Numbered from the stretch's first letter, positions 1 through 7,124 are shown. The stretch: 10,309 bases of DNA from an uncultured Oceanobacillus sp. (GCA_938004015.1 CALKWU010000054.1:1-10309), one strand, 5' to 3'. The notes: a model not told the origin generated them from the sequence alone. Numbers and translations are program-made.

Positions 1-15
1 GATAACGTCATAAAA

Positions 16-199
16 TTATCCACAAAAACACAAATTTACTCACAATCCGTGGATAACTGATTTACAAAAAATCAATATATTGTGGAGAAAACATGTTCTA
101 TAACGAAATAGGAGGGAACGTTTGTGCATATGTGGATAACTTTGGGGATAATCACAGCATTTCCACTGAATTTCATCTTTTATACACGACTTATCCACT
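16..199. other. DnaA-box cluster (origin-like or DnaA-binding region)
   Basis: Against the consensus TTATNCACA I read perfect boxes at 16-24 (+) and 131-139 (-). One-mismatch boxes lie at 48-56 (-), 81-89 (-), 123-131 (-), 143-151 (-), 180-188 (+) and 191-199 (+). That is eight boxes in about 185 bp on both strands, with an AT-rich stretch at 57-82 between them. The window opens with GATAAC, the same ending as the boxes at 48 and 131, so another box may be cut by the window edge. This density is typical of oriC or of the DnaA-box clusters that titrate DnaA near the origin in Bacillus. rlmH, present further right, is also origin-proximal in Bacillus and Staphylococcus. No dnaA or dnaN is visible, so calling it oriC itself is inference. 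Confidence 0.7.
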
Positions 200-315
200 T
201 CAAAAAGGGACAAATTCTGAATAACTTTCTTCGTGACAAAAAACACATCCCTCCTTTATCGGCCAAACCGGAATTCTTGAAACTTGACCTGAATAATTCT
301 ATACTTTCAAAGTAG
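124..315 (+). CDS. doubtful small ORF, 63 aa, unrecognised
   Basis: A GTG start at 124 is preceded by a strong Shine-Dalgarno sequence, AGGAGGG at 110-116, with 7 nt spacing. The product would be 63 residues with a hydrophobic N-terminal third (about residues 4-20) and a basic tail. I recognise no family. Against it, the frame runs straight through four or more DnaA boxes and through the promoter of the next gene (277-305), so the open frame may be fortuitous. It ends 27 nt before the ABC transporter start. It could be a leader peptide or a remnant; I consider it more likely not a real gene. Confidence 0.2.
   Translation: MHMWITLGIITAFPLNFIFYTRLIHFKKGQILNNFLRDKKHIPPLSAKPEFLKLDLNNSILSK
277..305 (+). 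promoter_or_regulatory. sigma-A-type promoter of the ABC transporter gene
   Basis: The -35 element is TTGAAA (277-282, 5 of 6 to consensus) and the -10 is TATACT (300-305, 5 of 6), with an exact 17-nt spacer. The predicted transcript would start near 312, leaving a short leader before the ribosome binding site at 326-334. It lies immediately downstream of the DnaA boxes, so DnaA binding could conceivably influence it (inference). Confidence 0.7.
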
Positions 316-342
316 ACTAAAATGGAAAGGGAAGTGCATCTT

Positions 343-2058
343 GTGTTACGACGTTTTTTCTCTTATTACAAGCCACATAAACGTCTTTTTATTGTCGATT
401 TCACATCGGCGATTATTGTGGCGATTCTCGAACTTGCTTTTCCGCTCGCCGTCCAATGGTTCATCGACGACCTGTTAATGGGTGACGACTGGAATTTGAT
501 TCTCACCGTAGGATTTCTCCTGTTACTCGTATATATCATCAGTACACTTTTGCAATATGTCGTGACGTACTTCGGTCATAAACTTGGTGTGAACATCGAG
601 ACAGATATGCGGAATGAACTGTTCCACCATGTGCAAAAGCAGTCCTTCCGCTTTTTTGACAATACGAAGACCGGCCATATGATGAGCCGGATCACGACGG
701 ATCTTTTCGATCTCGGCGAACTGGCGCACCACGGACCGGAAGATTTTTTCATCGCGATCATGACCTTTGTCGGTGCTTTTTCCATCATGTTCACGATTAA
801 CCCGGTACTTGCTCTCATCGTCTTGATTGCATTACCGATCCTCATTTTCCTCATCTCGTTTGGGAACATGCGGATGAATCGTGCTTGGAAACGGATGTAC
901 GAAGATATTGCCGATGTCAATGCCCGGATTGAAGATGCGGTATCCGGAGTGCGTGTCGTCCAAGCTTTCACGAATGAACAATTTGAAATGGAGCGTTTCA
1001 ACGAAAACAACAAAAAGTTCCGCCGGGCGAAATTGACCGCCTATAAAGTGATGGCACTTGTGCATTCGAACATTTATTTACTCATGCGTTTGATGACATT
1101 GCTCGTACTCGTATTCGGTGCATGGCTCACCTTCAACAACCGCTTGAGTTATGGGGAATTGGTCAGTTTTATTTTACTGATGAATGTCCTCACCAACCCG
1201 ATCAATAAGATCACTGCCCTTCTGGAAATGTATCCAAAAGGTATGGCAGGCTTCAAACGGTTTACGGAAATGCTCGATGTCGACCCGGATGTTCAGGATC
1301 GGCCGGATGCGATTGAAGTCGATACGTTAAAAGGTGACATCGAATTCAAAAATGTCACCTTCAGTTATGAAGAAAATAAAGAACCGGTATTGAAAAACAT
1401 CAACTTGCAAATCAATTTCGGTGAGACGGTGGCCCTTGTCGGCCCGTCCGGTGCTGGAAAAACAACGATATCATCCCTCATCCCCCGTTTTTACGATGTG
1501 GATGATGGCAGTATTTTCATCGATGGGATCGATATCCGTGATATGACGAAACAGTCTTTACGTAAAAACATCGGTGTCGTCCAACAAGATGTTTTCCTCT
1601 TTACGGGGACATTGAAAGAAAACATCGCTTATGGAAATCTGGAAGCGACGGATGAGGAGATTTATGAAGCGGCTCGGCGCGCCCATATGGAAGAATTCAT
1701 CAATGAACTTCCGGATGGTTACGATACCCAAGTCGGTGAACGCGGACTGAAACTTTCCGGTGGTCAGAAACAACGGATTGCCATTGCCCGGATGTTTCTA
1801 AAAAATCCACCGATCCTCATTCTCGATGAGGCGACATCTGCCTTGGATACAGAAACGGAAATGATCATTCAAGAATCGCTGAATGAATTGGCGAAAGACC
1901 GGACGACGATTGTGATCGCCCACCGCTTGGCAACGATCAAAAATGCCGATCGCATCTTGGTCGTTACGAAAAATGGAATTGAAGAAGAAGGAACCCATGC
2001 GGAATTACTTGCGCAAAACGGCATTTTCGCAAGGCTTCACAACGTGCAAATGAGTTAG
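343..2058 (+). CDS. ABC exporter half-transporter, ATP-binding/permease (Sav1866/YwjA type)
   Basis: This is a fused transmembrane plus ATPase half-transporter that should work as a homodimer or heterodimer in the membrane, exporting a lipid, drug or other hydrophobic substrate. The substrate cannot be read from the sequence. Residues about 1-300 form the six-helix exporter domain. The nucleotide-binding domain carries Walker A GPSGAGKT (367-374), Q-loop VQQD (413-416), signature LSGGQ (471-475), Walker B ILILDE (491-496) with catalytic Glu496, and the switch His527. All are intact, so it should be an active ATPase. I choose GTG 343 (571 aa): it has GGAAAGGGAAG at 324-334 and gives an N-terminus (MLRRFFSYYKPHK) that aligns with S. 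aureus Sav1866. The in-frame ATG at 322 (578 aa) has no ribosome binding site. Its own promoter and terminator make it monocistronic. Confidence 0.93.
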   Translation: MLRRFFSYYKPHKRLFIVDFTSAIIVAILELAFPLAVQWFIDDLLMGDDWNLILTVGFLLLLVYIISTLLQYVVTYFGHKLGVNIETDMRNELFHHVQKQSFRFFDNTKTGHMMSRITTDLFDLGELAHHGPEDFFIAIMTFVGAFSIMFTINPVLALIVLIALPILIFLISFGNMRMNRAWKRMYEDIADVNARIEDAVSGVRVVQAFTNEQFEMERFNENNKKFRRAKLTAYKVMALVHSNIYLLMRLMTLLVLVFGAWLTFNNRLSYGELVSFILLMNVLTNPINKITALLEMYPKGMAGFKRFTEMLDVDPDVQDRPDAIEVDTLKGDIEFKNVTFSYEENKEPVLKNINLQINFGETVALVGPSGAGKTTISSLIPRFYDVDDGSIFIDGIDIRDMTKQSLRKNIGVVQQDVFLFTGTLKENIAYGNLEATDEEIYEAARRAHMEEFINELPDGYDTQVGERGLKLSGGQKQRIAIARMFLKNPPILILDEATSALDTETEMIIQESLNELAKDRTTIVIAHRLATIKNADRILVVTKNGIEEEGTHAELLAQNGIFARLHNVQMS

Positions 2059-2068
2059 AAAACCATAT

Positions 2069-2097
2069 CCATCCGAATTTCGGGTGGAAATTTTTTT
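2069..2097 (+). terminator. rho-independent terminator of the ABC transporter gene
   Basis: A 7-bp stem (2069-2075 with 2081-2087, one T-G wobble) with a 5-nt loop is followed by AAA and a run of seven T (2091-2097). It lies 10 nt after the ABC gene stop. The truncated DUF438 frame begins right behind it. Confidence 0.85.
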
Positions 2098-2099
2098 AA

Positions 2100-2930
2100 C
2101 GTTTTTGTGACACTACTCATTACAACCGAAAAGAAAAAATCATTTTCCCTATCCTTGAACGGTATGGACATTACACCCTTCCAAGAATCATGTGGGCAGA
2201 TGATGATCGTATCCGCAACTTCTATAAAGGAACAAAAACGATGGTAGGGAAATTACCGGAATTGGCCTTTCTTTATGTGAAGAAATCCTACGATTTATTG
2301 GAAAGTAAAATGAAAGAGATGATAGCTGATGAAGAAATGTTTCTCATACCAATCATAGCCGCGACGTTCAACGAAGATGATTGGTTGGCGGTTGCCGAGG
2401 AAAGCGAGGCTTTTGGCTATACGTTAGTGGAACCTGAAACTGGATGGGTACCCGAGCGGAAAACATTTGGACATACATCTTCAGCGTCTGACTTGACGTC
2501 ACAACACTTTCCTCTTGGCGGAGGTTATTTGACCATCCATGAGGCAAATCACATTTTGAACAACTTGCCAATAGAGATCACCTTTGTCGATAAAAACGGG
2601 ATTTTCAAATACTTCAACAACATTGTGGAATCGTCTGATATGATGTTTATCCGCACACCGAGCTCCATCGGCCGTAATGTGGCGAATTGCCATCCACCGA
2701 AAAGCATGAAAAAAGTGATGCGTTTAATCCGTGATTTGAAAACGAAACGACGGGAATCGGAAACGATGTGGTTCAAGAAAAAGGATAAGTATATCCATAT
2801 AACGTACAAAGGAATATTTGACGAGAACGACGAGTTTTTAGGGATATTGGAATATGTGCAAGATATTCAGCCGTTCTTTGAGCTGCCACGGGAAGTGAAA
2901 AAAGAAGTAAGCGTCATTGACGAACCTTAA
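2100..2930 (+). pseudogene. 5'-truncated DUF438/hemerythrin-PAS protein
   Basis: The longest ATG-initiated frame starts at 2190 (246 aa, MWADDDRIR...), but recognisable family sequence continues in frame upstream of it. From 2118 the frame reads HYNRKEKIIFPILERYGHY and runs into that ATG, which is the final part of the hemerythrin-like domain of DUF438 proteins. The frame is closed by TAA at 2097-2099, inside the preceding terminator. The usual DUF438 domain and most of the hemerythrin domain, about the first 40 percent of the protein, are missing. No ATG, GTG or TTG lies between 2100 and 2190, and ATG 2190 has no Shine-Dalgarno sequence. What remains is a complete C-terminal PAS domain (about residues 115-235 of the 246-aa frame, with the family's NCHPPKS motif). 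Intact members are thought to be sensors. I infer a deletion that fused the gene to the ABC terminator. Domain identity is sure; non-functionality is likely. Confidence 0.8.
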
Positions 2931-2965
2931 TCATTCTGCCGGGCAAACAAATGGTGATAAAAAAG

Positions 2966-2990
2966 ATACCCATAAAGGAGTATTTTTTTT
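2966..2990 (+). terminator. possible weak terminator after the DUF438 remnant
   Basis: ATACCC (2966-2971) can pair with GG-A-GTAT (2977-2983, one bulged A) around an ATAAA loop, followed by a T run through 2990. The stem is short and AT-rich, and its right arm includes AGGAG, so part of it could be a chance ribosome-binding-site look-alike. Confidence 0.45.
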
Positions 2991-3071
2991 ATTTTGGCTA
3001 TCGAATTGATTAAAGACGAACAGAATAAATTTTTCAAGTGGTCAAATCCTATACGAAAGGAGTTGATCAAC

Positions 3072-3404
3072 ATGTGGAAGTTTGTATCAGTCGTGTTTTT
3101 TACTCTTTTTTCCTTGTTTCTCCCCCACTATCCTGTCGATGAGATTACCATTTATCAGGAAGAAGCACCCCCTTATGCGAAATGGGGCCGGGTCGCGATG
3201 AATGCAACGAAGAAAAAATATCCAGATGCCGATATCGTCGATTATTTGCATATCGGTGCCGAAGCGGAAAACGGCATCACAACGGAAAAGTTCAAACTTT
3301 GGCTCCGTGGCAAAGAAAGGGAATTTGGCGTATATATCGATATTCGTTTTTATACGGAAACGGAAGAAATGATCGACATCACATTTACGGAGACGGATCG
3401 TTGA
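3072..3404 (+). CDS. DUF3889 family secreted protein (YhdC-like)
   Basis: The product is 110 residues and starts with a hydrophobic segment (about residues 4-18), which suggests a signal peptide or membrane anchor. The mature part has the family hallmarks: PPYAKWGRVAM, then KKKYPDADIVDYLHIG, a KLWLRG...REFGVY segment and a closing DITFTETDR. This pattern matches B. subtilis YhdC-type DUF3889 proteins, whose function is unknown. ATG 3072 is chosen because AAAGGAG (3056-3062) sits 9 nt before it and the sequence up to the start extends toward the full anti-16S complement. A longer frame from TTG 2994 would place non-conserved residues before the signal sequence. I see no nearby functional partner; the gene seems transcribed alone. 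Confidence 0.85.
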   Translation: MWKFVSVVFFTLFSLFLPHYPVDEITIYQEEAPPYAKWGRVAMNATKKKYPDADIVDYLHIGAEAENGITTEKFKLWLRGKEREFGVYIDIRFYTETEEMIDITFTETDR

Positions 3405-3443
3405 AGGAACACTTGCAAGCAGTGTGATCTGAATGTTGGAACT

Positions 3444-3473
3444 AAAAAACACCTGACGATCGTTAATCAGGTG
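3444..3473 (-). terminator. rho-independent terminator of the acetyltransferase gene
   Basis: Read on the minus strand, CACCTGA (3473-3467) pairs perfectly with TCAGGTG (3456-3450) around a 10-nt loop, followed by six T (3449-3444). The T run exists only on the minus strand, so it terminates the leftward acetyltransferase gene rather than the DUF3889 gene. Confidence 0.85.
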
Positions 3474-3548
3474 CTAATCCGTGGCGGAATAAATCGTCCA
3501 CTTTGAAGAGTAGCGCAAGGTTTTCAACAGAACGGTAATTGAACCGTC

Positions 3549-4118
3549 TCAACCACCTGTCCAATAATGGATCGATTTCTCTCCCCACTCGCGTCGTAAC
3601 ATCCCATAGACGGCATGATCCACAAAGTGATCGTACAGCCATTCCGCTTCCCGGATGATGCCCTCCTGTTTGAAACCGAGCCGTTCCGGGATTGCCCGGC
3701 TTCTTTCATTTTCAACAGCAGCTCGAATCTCGATCCGGTGTAAATCCAATTCGTAAAATCCATAATCCAATAAACCGGAAACCGCCCGAGTCATAATCCC
3801 CCGTCCGACAAATTCCGTCGCGAGCCAATAACCGATTTGGCCATTCCGATTTTGCCAATCAAGCATATTAAAGCCGACTACCCCGGCGAGTTTTCCTTTA
3901 TAATAAATACCTGCGCTCAACGCACGCATGGCATGATAAGCATCCAGTGTAAGTTGGATATAAGTGAGGCTATCTTTCACTGTCCTTGTTCCATCGACCC
4001 ACCCCAACCATCTCCGGAGCTCTTCCCTTGAACGGTCTGTCAGACGGAACAATGTTTTCGCCTCTGATTCCTCCAGTAATTTTAATGTTATTTCATCATC
4101 GATTTCAAATTTGAACAT
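3549..4118 (-). CDS. GNAT family N-acetyltransferase, RimL/YdaF-like
   Basis: The 189-residue protein should transfer acetyl from acetyl-CoA to an amino group, possibly the N-terminus of a ribosomal protein or a small amine; the substrate is unknown. The RimJ/RimL layout is visible: N-terminal ITLKLLEESEA, the central QIGYWLATEFVGRGIMT segment (residues 94-110) with the acetyl-CoA pyrophosphate loop around G105-R-G107, then IEIRAAVENERSRAIPERLGF (129-149) typical of the family's C-terminal half. It is close in layout and length to B. subtilis YdaF. The start at 4118 is preferred because its N-terminus MFKFEIDDEITLKLLE aligns with YdaF and GGGAGGGGGAGCGGG lies just upstream; the 13 extra residues of the 202-aa frame are G/S-rich read-through of that site. 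It runs divergently from the TraB-family gene and ends in its own terminator. Confidence 0.9.
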   Translation of the reverse strand: MFKFEIDDEITLKLLEESEAKTLFRLTDRSREELRRWLGWVDGTRTVKDSLTYIQLTLDAYHAMRALSAGIYYKGKLAGVVGFNMLDWQNRNGQIGYWLATEFVGRGIMTRAVSGLLDYGFYELDLHRIEIRAAVENERSRAIPERLGFKQEGIIREAEWLYDHFVDHAVYGMLRREWGEKSIHYWTGG

Positions 4119-4301
4119 CCCGCTCCCCCTCCCACTCGTGTATTGTCCATCATACAAAGGAATTCTTGAAAAAGAAAGTGTGGAAACACCAAAGGTAAAA
4201 AAGTTATTTCTATTTTATTTTCTCGTATTGTAGTTTATTATAGTAGTAATAAGCATTTTTTAAAATGAGACAGTCTGACCAAAGGAAGGTATGGAGAATT
4301 C

Positions 4302-5471
4302 GTGGATAATGATAATGTGACACGACTAGAAATAAATGGAAAAGAAATCATCTTGATTGGAACGGCACACGTTTCCAAAAAAAGTGCAGAACAAGTGAAA
4401 GCTGTCATCGAAGAGGAACAGCCGGACTCCGTTTGCATCGAATTGGATGAACAGCGCTACCAATCGATTACAGAAGGAAATAAATGGCAAGAAACAGATA
4501 TTTTCCAAGTGATCAAAGACAAAAAAGCATCGTTGCTTCTCATGAACCTTGCCATTTCCTCTTTCCAAAAACGGATAGCGAAACAATTCGGCATCCAAGC
4601 AGGTCAGGAAATGCTCCAAGGGATCGAATCGGCCAAAGAAGTCGGAGCCGAGCTCGTCCTCGCCGACCGGAACATCCAAATCACGTTTTCAAGAATTTGG
4701 CGGAATATCGGTCTGAAAGGAAAAGCGATGCTCCTTACCCAAATCGTCTACAGCATTTTCAGCAAAGAAACGATTACAGAAGAAGAACTGGAGAAAATGA
4801 AAGAACAAGATATGATTCAAGCGATGCTCCAGGAAATAACAGAAAATTTTCCAAGACTGAAAAAGCCGCTGATTGATGAGCGTGATCAATATCTTGCCGA
4901 AAAAATCAAACATGCACCGGGGGAAAAAGTCGTCGCCGTGTTAGGTGCCGCCCACGTGCCTGGGGTCACAAAAGAAATCCATAAAAAACATAATTTGAAA
5001 AAACTGACGAAGCGGCCACCAAAGTCAAAAGCACCAAAAGTCATCGGCTGGGCGATTCCGATCGTGATCATTTCGCTCATTTTCATGACTTTCATGCAAA
5101 ACCCCGATGCAGGATTCCAGCAAATTTGGAGTTGGCTCTTATGGAACGGCTCTCTCGCCGGATTGGCAACGATTTTTGCTTTGGGACATCCACTAGCGAT
5201 TCTCACGGCTATCGTTGCATCACCGTTTACATCATTAAGTCCGTTTCTCGCAGCCGGATGGTTTGCCGGTTTCGTCCAAGCATATATGAAAAAGCCTGTT
5301 GTACGGGATTTTGAAAATCTCTCCGATGACGTGATGAGCATCAAAGGATTTTGGAACAATAAGGTGACTCGGGTGCTGTTGGTTGTCGTTTTCGCCAACC
5401 TCGGCAGTTCTCTCGGTACGTTTGTCGCCGGAGCAGATGTCATTCGTCTCTTTATTCAAAATCTCTTTTAA
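4302..5471 (+). CDS. TraB/PrgY family membrane protein
   Basis: The 389-residue protein belongs to the TraB/PrgY (GumN/TIKI-related) family, named from enterococcal proteins that shut down sex-pheromone activity, with a putative metal-dependent peptidase fold. The N-terminal domain shows the family motifs GTAHVS (residues 20-25), ELDEQRY (45-51) and GAAHVPG (215-221); the paired His-containing motifs are thought to be catalytic. The C-terminal third carries about four hydrophobic helices, beginning near residue 248 (VIGWAIPIVIISLIF). The length is normal for the family. The start is GTG 4302, with GGAGA about 5 nt upstream. Chromosomal members occur widely in bacteria and archaea without plasmids, so a pheromone role here should not be assumed. 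The next gene starts 143 nt later, past a strong stem-loop, so the two are probably not tightly coupled. Confidence 0.88.
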   Translation: MDNDNVTRLEINGKEIILIGTAHVSKKSAEQVKAVIEEEQPDSVCIELDEQRYQSITEGNKWQETDIFQVIKDKKASLLLMNLAISSFQKRIAKQFGIQAGQEMLQGIESAKEVGAELVLADRNIQITFSRIWRNIGLKGKAMLLTQIVYSIFSKETITEEELEKMKEQDMIQAMLQEITENFPRLKKPLIDERDQYLAEKIKHAPGEKVVAVLGAAHVPGVTKEIHKKHNLKKLTKRPPKSKAPKVIGWAIPIVIISLIFMTFMQNPDAGFQQIWSWLLWNGSLAGLATIFALGHPLAILTAIVASPFTSLSPFLAAGWFAGFVQAYMKKPVVRDFENLSDDVMSIKGFWNNKVTRVLLVVVFANLGSSLGTFVAGADVIRLFIQNLF

Positions 5472-5497
5472 AGTGGCATAAATTGATTGAACCAATT

Positions 5498-5552
5498 GGA
5501 TGATATCCCCAAGTGTTGACCTGTTCGGCAGGAATTGGGGATATTCGCATCC
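5498..5552 (+). ncRNA. large unexplained stem-loop between TraB-like and CNNM genes
   Basis: A 10-bp perfect stem (5503-5512 with 5535-5544) is extended by 5 more base pairs (5498-5502 with 5548-5552) across a 3-nt bulge on one side. Inside it, 5520-5523 pairs with 5529-5532 around a UUCGG loop. No clear U tract follows, so it is not a standard intrinsic terminator, though it could still stop the upstream transcript. It ends 62 nt before the CNNM start. It does not match the yybP-ykoY (Mn2+) or M-box (Mg2+) consensus as I know them. A TTGACC at 5516-5521 resembles a -35 element but has only a poor -10 partner. Confidence 0.45.
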
Positions 5553-5614
5553 GTTCATTATTTGGATAAATGATTATTATAGATTTGCATAAGGGATTAT
5601 AAGGGGGAAACATT

Positions 5615-6844
5615 GTGATCATTTCGATCATCATCCTATTATTCTTGCTTTCTATTTTCTTCTCTTTAAGCGAGACAGCGCTTACATCATTGAGTCAAGT
5701 GAAGTTGCAGACCCAAGCGAAAAACGATGACAAAAAAGCGAAGAAACTGTTGCAGCTGACGGATAATCCAGGGGAACTGTACACGGTGACGAATATTGGA
5801 AATAATACGGTTGACCTTACGATAGTTGCCTTGGTCGTTTACTGGTCACTAGGAACCGAGATTAATACTGTCCTTGCTGTGGCACTTGCCATCATCGCCA
5901 TCATCCTTTTTGCAGAAATCATCCCACAAGCAATTGCCAGGGCGATCCCGATGGAAATTGCTTCTTTCGTCTCTCCACTCATCCGCTTAATGATGAAAAT
6001 TTTGAAACCTGTCATCTTTGTTTTGGACAAAACAGCGAAGATGATTACGAATCGTTTCAATAAAAATGGTGACGAAGACGTCTCCGTTTCAAAAGATGAA
6101 CTGAAAGCACTCGTGGAACTCGCCGATATGGAAGGTACGTTCCGATCGGATGAATCGTATCGGATCATGGGAGTGCTTGATTTCTACAACTTGAATGTCC
6201 GTGATGTCATGAAAACCCCTCGAGTGGACATCGTTGCTTTACCGATCACTGCGACGTATGAAGAAGTCCGTGATTTTGCGATTGATAACCGTTTTACCCG
6301 TTATCCTGTATATGATGGAGACATTGATAATATCGTAGGCATCATGCATACGAAATATTTGCTCTCTTGGTCGGTGGAACCGGAGCGGAAATTGGAAGAA
6401 TTCATCGATAGGGATCCACTAGTCGTCTATGAATTCCAACCGATTGAAGGCATTTTCCGCAAAATGACGAAGCATCGCCGCCATATGGCGATTGTCCTCG
6501 ATGAATACGGTGGAACGGAAGGGATCATTACCCACGAGGATATCATCGAAGGCATGATCGGTCTTGAAATCCATGATGAAATGGATGAAGAAGATGAAGT
6601 GTTGATTGAAAAATTGACGCCGACAAAAGTGATTTGTGATGGGAAAGTGACCCTTCACCGCTTAAACACGATTTTCCAAACAGAAATACCGGAAGAGGAA
6701 GATGTGCTTGCTGCATATTTATTGAGTGAATTCAAAGATTTTCCGAAAGCCGGTGATGTGTTGGAACGGGAAAATCTCAAATTCAAAATATTATCCGTGG
6801 AAGATCGCTCCATCCGTCGGGTGCAAATTATGAAAACCGCATGA
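5615..6844 (+). CDS. hemolysin/CNNM family transporter with CBS domains (CorC/HlyC type)
   Basis: The 409-residue protein has the standard three-part layout. An N-terminal DUF21/CNNM transmembrane domain (about 1-150) carries SETALTSLSQVKL near residue 19, NIGNNTVDL and AEIIPQAIARA. A CBS pair follows (about 198-255 and 266-325, with VMKTPRVD and MAIVLDEYGGTEGIIT), then a C-terminal CorC_HlyC transporter-associated domain (about 330-407). Family members are implicated in Mg2+/divalent cation efflux or homeostasis (for example S. aureus MpfA) and the CBS pair senses adenine nucleotides; the older name hemolysin is misleading. GTG 5615 has AAGGGGG (5601-5607) with 7 nt spacing and begins directly with the first helix. 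It is likely monocistronic: a structured region precedes it and a strong hairpin follows. Confidence 0.92.
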   Translation: MIISIIILLFLLSIFFSLSETALTSLSQVKLQTQAKNDDKKAKKLLQLTDNPGELYTVTNIGNNTVDLTIVALVVYWSLGTEINTVLAVALAIIAIILFAEIIPQAIARAIPMEIASFVSPLIRLMMKILKPVIFVLDKTAKMITNRFNKNGDEDVSVSKDELKALVELADMEGTFRSDESYRIMGVLDFYNLNVRDVMKTPRVDIVALPITATYEEVRDFAIDNRFTRYPVYDGDIDNIVGIMHTKYLLSWSVEPERKLEEFIDRDPLVVYEFQPIEGIFRKMTKHRRHMAIVLDEYGGTEGIITHEDIIEGMIGLEIHDEMDEEDEVLIEKLTPTKVICDGKVTLHRLNTIFQTEIPEEEDVLAAYLLSEFKDFPKAGDVLERENLKFKILSVEDRSIRRVQIMKTA

Positions 6845-6865
6845 GCGGCTTCTATCGATGCTGGA

Positions 6866-6897
6866 AAACCGAACAAGCGATATGGCTTGTTCGGTTT
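6866..6897 (+). terminator. terminator hairpin after the CNNM gene, possibly bidirectional
   Basis: A perfect 13-bp stem (6866-6878 with 6885-6897) closes a 6-nt loop, 22 nt after the CNNM stop. The T tract is short on both strands (about three to four T). It sits between two convergent genes, the CNNM gene and the Spo0E-like gene, so it probably serves both. Confidence 0.75.
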
Positions 6898-6911
6898 GGT
6901 ATTCACAGCTG

Positions 6912-7076
6912 TTAATAGGTCATATCTTCAAGTTTCTTCTTCTTGCTTCGGAGTGACTCTAATTCATTAAGCAAATCATCGAGTTCTTTTGATAGGTTTA
7001 AAATATTTTGGTAGCAGGTGTTGTTTTCATACGCTTCGTATAACATCAATCGCTTTTCCTCAATTTGGGCTATCAA
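6912..7076 (-). CDS. Spo0E family aspartyl-phosphate phosphatase (start uncertain, possibly frameshifted)
   Basis: This short minus-strand frame encodes a Spo0E-like protein of 54 aa from TTG 7076. Spo0E-type proteins dephosphorylate Spo0A~P and so delay sporulation. The family pattern is clear: IEEKRLMLYEAYE, a short linker, then LSKELDDLLNELE (usual motif SQELDxLI), and a lysine-rich tail ending DMTY. Two helices forming a hairpin are expected. The start is the problem. TTG 7076 has AAGGAG only 3 nt before it. The better-looking ATG at 7102 is in another frame and would join this one only if the A5 run (7094-7090 on the minus strand) had one more A, giving MLSKNRKERLIAQIEEKR. Upstream the frame stays open with no ATG, GTG or TTG. 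Either translation begins at TTG or the gene carries a one-base deletion. Family assignment is firm; function is uncertain. Confidence 0.75.
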   Translation of the reverse strand: MIAQIEEKRLMLYEAYENNTCYQNILNLSKELDDLLNELESLRSKKKKLEDMTY

Positions 7077-7124
7077 TCTCTCCTTACGATTTTTGATAAC
7101 ATCACCCCTAGAATAAAAGTACTT

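Noticed and set aside
576..1013. 145-aa minus-strand open frame inside the ABC transporter gene
   Set aside because: It is antisense to a well-conserved gene, has no family pattern, and its odd composition is explained by the codons of the transporter.
4229..4255. TTATTATAGTAGTAATAA, resembling DnaA-trio repeats
   Set aside because: No DnaA boxes cluster beside it (only a single one-mismatch box at 4301-4309), so it is more likely promoter-type AT-rich sequence between divergent genes.
4886..5443. 185-aa minus-strand open frame inside the TraB-family gene
   Set aside because: It is a shadow of a gene with clear motifs; there is no ribosome binding site or recognisable domain.
5498..5552. 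Stem-loop as a known Mn2+ (yybP-ykoY) or Mg2+ (M-box) riboswitch
   Set aside because: The conserved core sequences of those classes, as I know them, are not present; only the hairpin itself is supported.
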